Virus record (IMG/VR): IMGVR_UViG_3300030331_005519
Coordinates: 1 to 28,359 of that record
DNA: 28,359 nucleotides
Reading direction: 5' to 3' (one strand)
Source: a virus
Shown here: one piece after another, positions 12,452-17,677 of the stretch
Layout: the number at the start of each line of letters is the position of its first letter
Position numbering within the stretch: position 1 is the first letter of the stretch
Translations under genes and position numbers: made by a program
The notes under the pieces: generated by a model
What the model was told of the DNA's origin: nothing
The model's input: only the letters and a program-made list of their open reading frames with translations
Database searches by the model: none

Positions 12452-12979
12452 ATGATTAACCAGGAAGTAATACTTACTAAAGAAGAATGCCAGACTATTA
12501 TAGATCTGAATCACGAGTTTAAAAGGAGTAGAGTACATTCTGGTCAATCAGAAAGAGCATTGAGTAAATCCAGAACTAGTTATGAAAGTATAATTAAATC
12601 TGAAACTATTTCAGACTTACTCCTTCCTAAATTATTAAAGTATAATATAATAAGTTTACCTGAGTATTGTAATGTATCAAGATATGTAGAAGGTCAATGG
12701 TTTGAGAAACATTCTGATGCAGGGTATGCTAATGTACATAAACGAAGATTTAAAACTTTAATAGTTCAACTATCTAACCCGAATGATTACAAAGGAGGTG
12801 AGTTAGTAATTTGGGATCAAAACGAGAATGAAACTATATCAGATACAGCAATAGGTAATATGATTTTATTTGAATCTAAGTTGCTCCATCAAGCTAATAA
12901 GATTAAAAGTGGTACAAGATATTCGTTAGTATTCTTTTTAACAACAGATAACTTTAAAATTGATAAACCTTTAATATAA
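12452..12979 (+). CDS. 2-oxoglutarate/Fe(II)-dependent oxygenase (prolyl hydroxylase-like)
   Basis: The 175-residue protein has the double-stranded beta-helix motifs of the prolyl-4-hydroxylase group. NVSRYVEGQWFEKHSDAGY holds His87-x-Asp89. YKGGELVIWD (113-122) is the conserved GG.L strand. GNMILFESKLLHQANKIKSGTRYSLVFFL holds the distal His146 and the 2-oxoglutarate-binding Arg156. The enzyme would hydroxylate a protein or small molecule using Fe(II), oxygen and 2-oxoglutarate. Related genes are common in large marine phages and their substrates are mostly unknown. It starts at the base after the upstream stop and ends 4 bp before the HAD gene. Confidence 0.85.
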   Translation: MINQEVILTKEECQTIIDLNHEFKRSRVHSGQSERALSKSRTSYESIIKSETISDLLLPKLLKYNIISLPEYCNVSRYVEGQWFEKHSDAGYANVHKRRFKTLIVQLSNPNDYKGGELVIWDQNENETISDTAIGNMILFESKLLHQANKIKSGTRYSLVFFLTTDNFKIDKPLI

Positions 12980-12983
12980 AAAT

Positions 12984-13322
12984 ATGGATAAAAAGAATAC
13001 TTACTTTGTAGATATAGATGGAACGATCTTAAAATATAGAAAGTTTGAAACTTATAAGAGTTCTAAAGCTGAAGTTATTCCTTCAACCTTAGAGTATTTA
13101 CAGAGAGTCAAAGAGGAAGGCCATATGATAATATTAACTACAGCAAGACCAGAGGAGCTAAGAATACATACAGTAATGGAGTTAAATACTAACAACGTTC
13201 CTTATGATAGATTAGTAATGGGAATAGAAAGAGGTCCAAGATATCTTATTAATGATATGGATCCAAAGATAAAACAAGAAAGAGCTATTGCATTAAACTT
13301 AATTAGAGATGAAGGGATATAA
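12984..13322 (+). CDS. HAD-superfamily phosphatase
   Basis: The 112-residue protein shows all main HAD motifs: FVDIDGTIL (nucleophile Asp10 and acid Asp12), IILTTARPE (Thr52/53, motif II), and INDMDPKIK (90-98, the metal-binding Asp of motif IV). There is no room for a large cap domain, so it is a small uncapped type like those acting on nucleic-acid ends or macromolecules. It is the last gene before the non-coding, structure-rich region. The substrate is unknown. Confidence 0.75.
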   Translation: MDKKNTYFVDIDGTILKYRKFETYKSSKAEVIPSTLEYLQRVKEEGHMIILTTARPEELRIHTVMELNTNNVPYDRLVMGIERGPRYLINDMDPKIKQERAIALNLIRDEGI

Positions 13323-13512
13323 TAAACTTACAATAAAGCAAAGACTCCGAGGGTGGGGCTTTGATATGGACCAATTGAGGGAGAGTGAGGGGGCGCTTTT
13401 CTCCTCTCTCGACCGAAGGTCGCCACGCGCATTTTCGACTAACGTCTCAAATGATCTTCCTAACTACTGCCATTACTCCGGTCTGAGGACAGTAAGGAGT
13501 TATATGGAATAA
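13309..13512 (+). CDS. Doubtful ORF across a G+C-rich structured island
   Basis: A 67-codon frame overlaps the HAD gene by 14 bp. Its codons differ sharply from the rest of the window (GGG, GCG, CGC, CTC and TCG recur), and positions 13381-13440 contain 36 G/C out of 60. The product has no recognisable fold. Several perfect hairpins occupy the same bases. I think the frame is open by chance over an RNA or DNA structure, or over transferred DNA. It is listed because it is long enough to be called automatically. Confidence 0.2.
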   Translation: MKGYNKLTIKQRLRGWGFDMDQLRESEGALFSSLDRRSPRAFSTNVSNDLPNYCHYSGLRTVRSYME

Positions 13513-13772
13513 ATAAAGGCTGAGGTATAGTAGACTTTGGTTAATACTCTATATCATTTTATATTAGATAATAGGAGAGAGACTATCTAAGCCATATTAG
13601 ATAAAGGGATATAAGCTATAGATACCATAAAGCCTATTAATAATAGTGAGTGTATATATTCATATATTAATATACTTATATAAACATATATGTTCTATAG
13701 AATAAACAGATAGTAACGTATAAAATATAAGGGTAATAGATCAGGCACCCACCTCCCTCCCTTCTTTTTTTT
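13340..13772 (+). ncRNA. Candidate large structured RNA region
   Basis: G+C-rich hairpins: GGGAGAG (13379-13385) with CTCTCTC (13404-13410, one G-U pair), CGACC-GAA-GGTCG (13410-13422), and ACTCC (13475-13479) with GGAGT (13496-13500). A+T-rich inverted repeats follow: TTAGATA/TATCTAA (13564-13590), CTATT-AAT-AATAG (13634-13646), GTATAT/ATATAC (13652-13675) and AACATATATGTT (13683-13694). A polypyrimidine tract with T8 ends the stretch (13746-13776). GAGGGAG-a-GTG-a-GG (13377-13390) can pair with CC-CAC-CTCCCTC (13748-13759), a possible long-range closing stem. Placement in a phage genome and size recall GOLLD/ROOL-type RNAs, but I cannot match a known family. It could instead be an origin or packaging site. 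Confidence 0.4.
13537..13567 (+). promoter_or_regulatory. Orphan promoter TTG-N20-TATATTAG
   Basis: TTG 13537-13539 and TATATTAG 13560-13567 have the same 20-bp spacing as the gene promoters, but no gene follows for 270 bp. Transcription would enter the inverted-repeat-rich stretch and could stop at the T8 tract near 13765-13772, giving an RNA of about 200 nt. Confidence 0.5.
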
Positions 13773-13776
13773 CTCT
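13746..13776 (+). terminator. Polypyrimidine tract with T8 run
   Basis: CACCCACCTCCCTCCC is followed by TTC, eight T and CTCT, an almost pure pyrimidine run of about 30 bases. GGG (13730-13732) may pair with CCC (13748-13750) just before it. A U-rich 3' end of an RNA is one reading; a purine/pyrimidine strand-asymmetric DNA element is another. Confidence 0.35.
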
Positions 13777-13802
13777 ATAACGGGAAATAATTAAAGAAAT
13801 AG

Positions 13803-13833
13803 TTGGATATATGAAATATTTTTACTATATTTA
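13803..13833 (+). promoter_or_regulatory. Promoter TTG-N20-TATATTTA (copy 8, leaderless)
   Basis: TTG 13803-13805 and TATATTTA 13826-13833 are 20 bp apart. The box ends 3 bp before ATG 13837 and no nearby in-frame alternative start exists, so the mRNA is predicted to begin at or next to the start codon. Confidence 0.7.
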
Positions 13834-13836
13834 AGC

Positions 13837-14112
13837 ATGAAACAAGTTAAAAAACCTTATAACCTCAATGAAGATTGTAAGCATACATTACAAGAGGTGT
13901 TTGATTATATTAAACTATCCTCTTCGCTTGATAGATCTAAAGAGGTTGTTAAACAATGGATGAGATCTAACTATGACTTTAAAAAAAGAAACATAGAAAG
14001 ATACTTCCAGAATGTAGATAGTGTTAATACCGTTGATGAGTTATTTATATACCTATTTAACTCTACCAATAAAGGGTATGTCACTAAAATGAGAATTAAT
14101 AACAATTATTAA
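13837..14112 (+). CDS. Hypothetical protein (91 aa)
   Basis: A 91-residue basic helical protein (MKQVKKPYNLNEDCKHTLQE, then SLDRSKEVVKQWMRSNYDFK). The ATG lies 3 bp after the promoter -7 box, so translation is probably leaderless. Two to three helices are likely, including one that could act as a recognition helix, but no DNA-binding family is recognised. It stands alone between two non-coding regions, with a membrane microprotein 12 bp downstream. Confidence 0.6.
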   Translation: MKQVKKPYNLNEDCKHTLQEVFDYIKLSSSLDRSKEVVKQWMRSNYDFKKRNIERYFQNVDSVNTVDELFIYLFNSTNKGYVTKMRINNNY

Positions 14113-14124
14113 ATAAAGGTTATA

Positions 14125-14235
14125 ATGAAAAGGTTATATAATAAACTCAAGGAGCCTATAGTAAGTTTCTTATTTATAGCACTAGTATTTTACTTATTGT
14201 ATATCAGCCTATGGACGTTTTGTCCTTGTCCATAA
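14125..14235 (+). CDS. 36-aa membrane microprotein
   Basis: The frame ATG 14125 to TAA 14233-14235 gives MKRLYNKLKEPIVSFLFIAL then VFYLLYISLWTFCPCP: a basic N-terminus, one membrane helix and a Cys-Pro-Cys-Pro end. AAATAAAGGTTATA precedes ATG, a variant of the leader seen at 1217, 9975 and 10542, which supports translation. The function is unknown. CPCP could bind metal or form a disulfide outside the membrane. Confidence 0.5.
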   Translation: MKRLYNKLKEPIVSFLFIALVFYLLYISLWTFCPCP

Positions 14236-14247
14236 AAGGCCTATATA

Positions 14248-14329
14248 GTACCATTAGTCTGATTTAAGACTGATCTACATATGCCATCAATCTGATATAA
14301 CACTGCCAGTATAGTTCCCTATACGGTAC
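14248..14329 (+). ncRNA. Compact multi-helix element (candidate small RNA)
   Basis: GTACC (14248-14252) pairs with GGTAC (14325-14329). Directly inside, ATTAGTCT (14253-14260) pairs with AGACTGAT (14267-14274, one G-U). GTATAG (14309-14314) pairs with CTATAC (14319-14324), ending exactly where GGTAC begins. ATCA/TGAT around 14286-14296 may form a fourth short helix. The closing stem stacks without gaps on both inner helices, as in an RNA multi-way junction. It is not a tRNA: there is no T-loop signature and no 7-bp acceptor stem. Confidence 0.4.
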
Positions 14330-14692
14330 CTCTATGGCTATATCTGCCCAGACCTATCTTCCTCTTTCTCATGACTTTTTACCTATAGGTTTATATATAA
14401 ATATATATAGATATATAGAGATACTAAGATTGGCCTATAAAAATACAGGATTTATACGGGATTAATAAAAATAAGTATAAATTATTACCTATAGTACTAT
14501 CTATTGTGGTACTTATCGTTATACTTACTGGAATAATATTGGTAATCCTTTGGTGATACCTTCAGATCCAATATACTAACAATTACTCTATAATAATATA
14601 AGAAGTTTTTTGGTAGTTTCCAACGAAAACCAGGGAAATTTTCCGAAAAAAAATTTTGTATATAGGGGTTTTTTATATATTTATATGAAATT
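14330..14692 (+). other. A+T-rich region without a firm gene
   Basis: This stretch holds alternating TA runs near 14390-14420, a possible non-ATG membrane ORF (14461-14556), A-tract/T-tract DNA near 14640-14660 (GGAAATTTTCC, CCGAAAAAAAATTTTG) and TTG-N17-TATATTTA (14656-14683) before the gene at 14693. That last pair has the right boxes but a 17-bp spacing, so it is at best a variant promoter. Nothing else is recognised. Confidence 0.4.
14461..14556 (+). CDS. Possible membrane microprotein without ATG start
   Basis: The frame ending TGA 14554-14556 reads INKNKYKLLPIVLSIVVLIV then ILTGIILVILW from the ATT at 14461, which would be the start. The hydrophobic composition and a short basic lead-in match the other membrane microproteins here, notably the one at 14125. 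There is no ATG, GTG or TTG in frame before the upstream stop, so it is either initiated at ATT or is the remnant of a gene that lost its start. Confidence 0.2.
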   Translation: MNKNKYKLLPIVLSIVVLIVILTGIILVILW

Positions 14693-15127
14693 ATGAAGAA
14701 AATCGACCCTCATACCTTATTTTCTCTGTTCGAAGCCAATGATGAACAGGTTTATGAAGAAAATAACGTCACAGAAGTGTTACAAAATCCTTATGTCCTT
14801 ATGGGTATGGTAGTAAGAGGGGTAGATAACTTTTTCCTATTAGATAAAATTTACAGCAAAAACCATAAGGAAGAATATCTTAGAAGTAAGGATAGAATAA
14901 AACATAAATACTTTTCAAAGCTTTATACCTATTTAGAAAGGATAAAATCCGATAAATTCGAAACAAAATACATTATTGGAGAGACTTTTGATAGTGGAGA
15001 AGTAAATAAATCGTTGCATACTATGTTATATTACTTTGAAAACCTCGAAGAATATGAAAAATGTGCAGTAATCAAGAAATATATCGATTTACTTTACGAA
15101 AAACCCAATGTTCGGTTGCATATTTAG
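14693..15127 (+). CDS. Hypothetical protein with UVR-like C-terminal helix
   Basis: A 144-residue soluble protein. The C-terminal part (FENLEEYEKCAVIKKYIDLL, about 115-134) resembles the UVR motif found in UvrB and ClpC-type proteins (E.LE.YE.CA..K..ID.L), which mediates helical-hairpin protein contacts. The N-terminal part is helical, with NPYVLMGMVVRGVDNFFLLD and a Lys/Tyr-rich segment. I do not recognise the rest. Codon use is slightly different from the first half of the window (more CTT and CCC). A 17-bp-spaced promoter-like sequence precedes it. Confidence 0.6.
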   Translation: MKKIDPHTLFSLFEANDEQVYEENNVTEVLQNPYVLMGMVVRGVDNFFLLDKIYSKNHKEEYLRSKDRIKHKYFSKLYTYLERIKSDKFETKYIIGETFDSGEVNKSLHTMLYYFENLEEYEKCAVIKKYIDLLYEKPNVRLHI

Positions 15128-15143
15128 TAACTAAAACTAAAAT

Positions 15144-15227
15144 ATGATAATTTTCTTAAAGGTAGTAGTATTATTTGTACTATTTTGGTTCGTTATGAAC
15201 AGGTGGTTCAAATATTTAGATAAATAA
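15144..15227 (+). CDS. 27-aa membrane microprotein
   Basis: The frame ATG 15144 to TAA 15225-15227 encodes MIIFLKVVVLFVLFWFVMNR and WFKYLDK: one membrane helix with a basic C-terminal flank. It follows the UVR-like gene by 16 bp. Short length makes chance possible, but composition and position match the other microproteins. Confidence 0.4.
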   Translation: MIIFLKVVVLFVLFWFVMNRWFKYLDK

Positions 15228-15239
15228 AAGGGGAAATAG

Positions 15240-15270
15240 TTGGAATTCTGCATATTTCTTCTTATATTAT
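15240..15270 (+). promoter_or_regulatory. Promoter TTG-N20-TATATTAT (copy 9)
   Basis: TTG 15240-15242 and TATATTAT 15263-15270 are 20 bp apart, with GGGAAATAGTTGGAATTCTG at the left, the same extended flank as copies 2 and 7. ATG 15292 follows after 21 bp. Confidence 0.8.
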
Positions 15271-15291
15271 GGTATATTTAAAAACGGTTAT

Positions 15292-15612
15292 ATGAATTAT
15301 CAAGAAAAAGTAAAGAAATCTAACAAGATTATTAAAGAAATCAACTCTCTACAACCCGGAGAGCAGTTTGAGGTTACCTATGGAGTAGATAGAAATAATA
15401 AACCCAGAGTATTCACTATAAGAGCCTATAATGGGTTTAAAGATGAAATAGATTATACTATAAGAGAGGGTAATAGTCTTCTAGGAGGTAGTATGAATAT
15501 AGAAAAGATACTTAAAACCTATATGAAAGGTTATACCTTTGATATGATGGGTAATAAGACTACTTATAATTTTCCACTGTATATGTTTAAGTTAAGAAAC
15601 GTACATAATTAG
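15292..15612 (+). CDS. Hypothetical protein (106 aa)
   Basis: A 106-residue basic soluble protein, first gene behind promoter copy 9. A helical N-terminus (NYQEKVKKSNKIIKEINSLQ) leads into beta strands (EQFEVTYGVDRNNKPRVFTI, EIDYTIREGNS). No family is recognised. The next gene starts 18 bp after its stop, so the two probably share the promoter with the lipoprotein gene that follows. Confidence 0.6.
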   Translation: MNYQEKVKKSNKIIKEINSLQPGEQFEVTYGVDRNNKPRVFTIRAYNGFKDEIDYTIREGNSLLGGSMNIEKILKTYMKGYTFDMMGNKTTYNFPLYMFKLRNVHN

Positions 15613-15630
15613 TATACTCTAACCAAAGTC

Positions 15631-15897
15631 ATGATAGTACCTCAGTATATCCAATCTCAACTCTCAGATTTTATTGCCCATAGATTCTCAGATATTACAA
15701 TAGATAGACTCTCTATGGATAAACCAGACTGGAATCTATCCGTTACCGGTAAATATTCTTTTATTATGAATTTACGTAAAGGTTATCCTATAACCGTAAT
15801 GGTATCCGAGATAGCTAATCAAAAACATACTGAAGAAGCCTTCTATAATAGAGAAGCGTTAGAAATTGAATTAAATGATAATATAAAGTATGAATAA
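15631..15897 (+). CDS. Hypothetical protein (88 aa)
   Basis: An 88-residue soluble alpha/beta protein (VPQYIQSQLSDFIAHRFSDI, then WNLSVTGKYSFIMNLRKGYP and ITVMVSEIANQ). It overlaps the start of the lipoprotein gene by 8 bp. No family is recognised. Confidence 0.55.
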   Translation: MIVPQYIQSQLSDFIAHRFSDITIDRLSMDKPDWNLSVTGKYSFIMNLRKGYPITVMVSEIANQKHTEEAFYNREALEIELNDNIKYE

Positions 15898-16513
15898 ACT
15901 AATAGAAAAAATTTCGTGGCAACTTTGCGCGTTTTGCGCGGCGAGCGCGATGCTCGTTTCTTGTACTATAGAAGAGATCCTCCCCCCTCCTTGCGTTGAC
16001 GGTGATTGCAACGCCGAAATGGTATTTCCCGTACAAGCAGATGAGAATGGATATTATCATATTGAGTTAGATTGGACAGGAGAATATTTACCTTATTTTA
16101 ACGTTGACGTTTTTGCATCTAAACTAGATGATTACTATACTTATAACGGGGTTCATAACGTTGAAGCACGTTTTGATAGCGATACATATTGGATAATAGG
16201 AGATACTCTTACCGTAACAGTAAATAACTACAATCCTTTCCAGGGACCTTACGATTATTCCGGTAATTTACTACCAAATAGTACGACTACAGTCGATCTT
16301 ACACAGTTTGCAGGTATGAAAGTTAACATGGTACAGGGAACTTCTATAAAATTTACAGATGATCATACTAGATTACGTAGTAGACGTACAGTAGGACCTA
16401 TTCCTCCTATGGCTATAGGTGATACTATTACGTTATACATGGAGGTTTATTGGGATGCAGGTAGTAACTCCGTACTAAAAAACGACTTTACGGAAAAATT
16501 TATTGTAGAATAG
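15890..16513 (+). CDS. Phage-encoded lipoprotein
   Basis: The 207-residue protein has a lipoprotein signal: a short basic start (NKLIEK), hydrophobic QLCAFCAASAMLVSC, and lipobox LVS-Cys25 for cleavage by signal peptidase II. A Cys-rich CVDGDCNAE segment follows, then a beta-rich body ending IGDTITLYMEVYWDAG, which looks like an immunoglobulin-like sandwich. It would sit on the inner or outer membrane of the host, facing the periplasm or the surface. Phage lipoproteins often block superinfection by binding receptors; that role is inferred. The signal peptide is coded by a very G+C-rich patch unlike the rest of the gene. Confidence 0.7.
   Translation: MNKLIEKISWQLCAFCAASAMLVSCTIEEILPPPCVDGDCNAEMVFPVQADENGYYHIELDWTGEYLPYFNVDVFASKLDDYYTYNGVHNVEARFDSDTYWIIGDTLTVTVNNYNPFQGPYDYSGNLLPNSTTTVDLTQFAGMKVNMVQGTSIKFTDDHTRLRSRRTVGPIPPMAIGDTITLYMEVYWDAGSNSVLKNDFTEKFIVE
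15927..15956 (+). repeat. G+C-rich direct and inverted repeats within a signal peptide
   Basis: GCGCG-TTTT-GCGCG (15927-15940) is a direct repeat whose CGCG cores are also self-complementary. CGAGC-GCGAT-GCTCG (15942-15956) is a perfect 5-bp hairpin. They form about 30 bp of high G+C in an A+T-rich genome, inside the lipoprotein signal sequence. Confidence 0.6.
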
Positions 16514-16544
16514 TTGATCTTTTGAAAAAAAATCATTATCTTAA
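16514..16544 (+). promoter_or_regulatory. Promoter TTG-N20-TATCTTAA (copy 10)
   Basis: TTG 16514-16516 and TATCTTAA 16537-16544 keep the 20-bp spacing, with a C in the variable part of the -7 box. The gene start (16633) is 88 bp away. TATAAATA (16564-16571), identical to the T4 late promoter box, lies between them and might serve the gp55-like factor; in such A+T-rich DNA it may be chance. Confidence 0.5.
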
Positions 16545-16632
16545 TTATATATTAAGAATTAAATATAAATAAATACTTAATTATAGTATAATATAAGAAT
16601 AATTTAATAATTAAACAAATAATTAATCTAAT

Positions 16633-17367
16633 ATGTCATTGCAAGCGGAGAAAATCCATTCGAATTACGAAAAACATCTTAAAATAGTTGACCATTACAT
16701 TACCGACCGTAAGGAAAAATGTAAAAAGCTTATAGAACACCTTGGCGAAGCCTATATCATGGCTCCAGCTAGTGGTAAGTCTTGGCATCATAATGCATTC
16801 CCAGGTGGTTATGTAGATCATGTTAATAGAGTAGTAGAGTTTTCACTAAAACAGATGAGACTTTACAAAGAAATGGGAGGTACTATAGACTTTACAGAAG
16901 AAGAACTAGTATTTGCAGCTTTATTTCATGATTTAGGTAAAATTGGTGATGGAACTAAAGAAAATTACGTAATACAGACCGATGAATGGAGAAAAAATAA
17001 ACTATTTGAAAACTATACATACAATCCAGACTTAGATTTTATGTTAGTACCCGATAGATCTCTGTTTATACTACAGAAATTTGGTATTCCTGTTACACAG
17101 AACGAATTTTTAGGTATAAGACTACATGATGGCGTATTCGATAAAGCTAATGAAGCTTATTTTTATAGTAATTACCCTACTTCTAGGATGAAAACCAATA
17201 TAGTATTCATTCTACACTCGGCAGACTTCTTAATGTCTAAGTTAGAATTCGATGTTTGGCGTAACAATGGGGGTAAATTAGTTCCTAAAGAAACTAAACC
17301 AAGATACGGTCAAAAAAAACCTATTAAAGCCTCTAAAGGCCTAAACAAAATGTTAAAAAACTTATAG
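16633..17367 (+). CDS. HD-domain phosphohydrolase
   Basis: The 244-residue protein has HD-domain metal ligands in order: GGYVDHVNRV (His63), ALFHDLGKIG (His99-Asp100), IRLHDGVFD (His165-Asp166) and ILHSADFLM (His195, Asp198). The family hydrolyses phosphate esters of nucleotides and related compounds using two metal ions. Similar HD proteins occur near the sigma factor and tail genes in marine T4-like phages. The basic C-terminus (RYGQKKPIKASKGLNKML) may bind nucleic acid. The start ATG 16633 follows 119 bp of non-coding DNA with promoter elements. Nucleotide salvage or removal of a signalling nucleotide are both possible. Confidence 0.75.
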   Translation: MSLQAEKIHSNYEKHLKIVDHYITDRKEKCKKLIEHLGEAYIMAPASGKSWHHNAFPGGYVDHVNRVVEFSLKQMRLYKEMGGTIDFTEEELVFAALFHDLGKIGDGTKENYVIQTDEWRKNKLFENYTYNPDLDFMLVPDRSLFILQKFGIPVTQNEFLGIRLHDGVFDKANEAYFYSNYPTSRMKTNIVFILHSADFLMSKLEFDVWRNNGGKLVPKETKPRYGQKKPIKASKGLNKMLKNL

Positions 17368-17368
17368 A

Positions 17369-17677
17369 ATGGAAATTTTTTACGTAATTATTGGAATATT
17401 AGTTGCCTTTTCGGGAACTTTAGTGTATATTATTAGAAACCTTATGGTAAAAGTAGAGAAATACGAAGATGTTACCTTAGATCAAACTGAATATCTTCAA
17501 AATATCTCTAATCTTATCGGTAGGTCAAAAAAACACTTACAAAATCTCGATGAACGAGGGGTCTTTCAAAGTGATGATGAAGTGGGAGAATTTTTTAACC
17601 AGATGAAAGCTGTCCAAGACGAATTGGATAAGTATATGCTCCCGGAAAATTATGGCAAGGAAGAGATCGAAAGCTAA
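17369..17677 (+). CDS. Single-TM protein with coiled-coil domain
   Basis: A 102-residue protein: an N-terminal membrane helix (FYVIIGILVAFSGTLVYII, about 3-21), then a long amphipathic helical region (VEKYEDVTLDQTEYLQNISN; DEVGEFFNQMKAVQDELDKY). Small proteins of this design sit beside gp55 in several T4-like marine phages. The role is unknown. It overlaps the sigma factor gene by 26 bp, suggesting coupled expression. Confidence 0.6.
   Translation: MEIFYVIIGILVAFSGTLVYIIRNLMVKVEKYEDVTLDQTEYLQNISNLIGRSKKHLQNLDERGVFQSDDEVGEFFNQMKAVQDELDKYMLPENYGKEEIES

Noticed and set aside
13483-13489. CTGAGGA resembling the hammerhead ribozyme core
   Set aside because: No matching GAAA with flanking stem II and III helices was found around it.
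13323-14692. tRNA genes in the non-coding region
   Set aside because: No segment shows a 7-bp acceptor stem with a GTTC-type T loop in the right order; the element at 14248-14329 has different helix lengths.
16564-16571. TATAAATA as a T4-type late promoter
   Set aside because: A single copy in very A+T-rich DNA, 62 bp from the start codon; mentioned with promoter copy 10 but not called separately.
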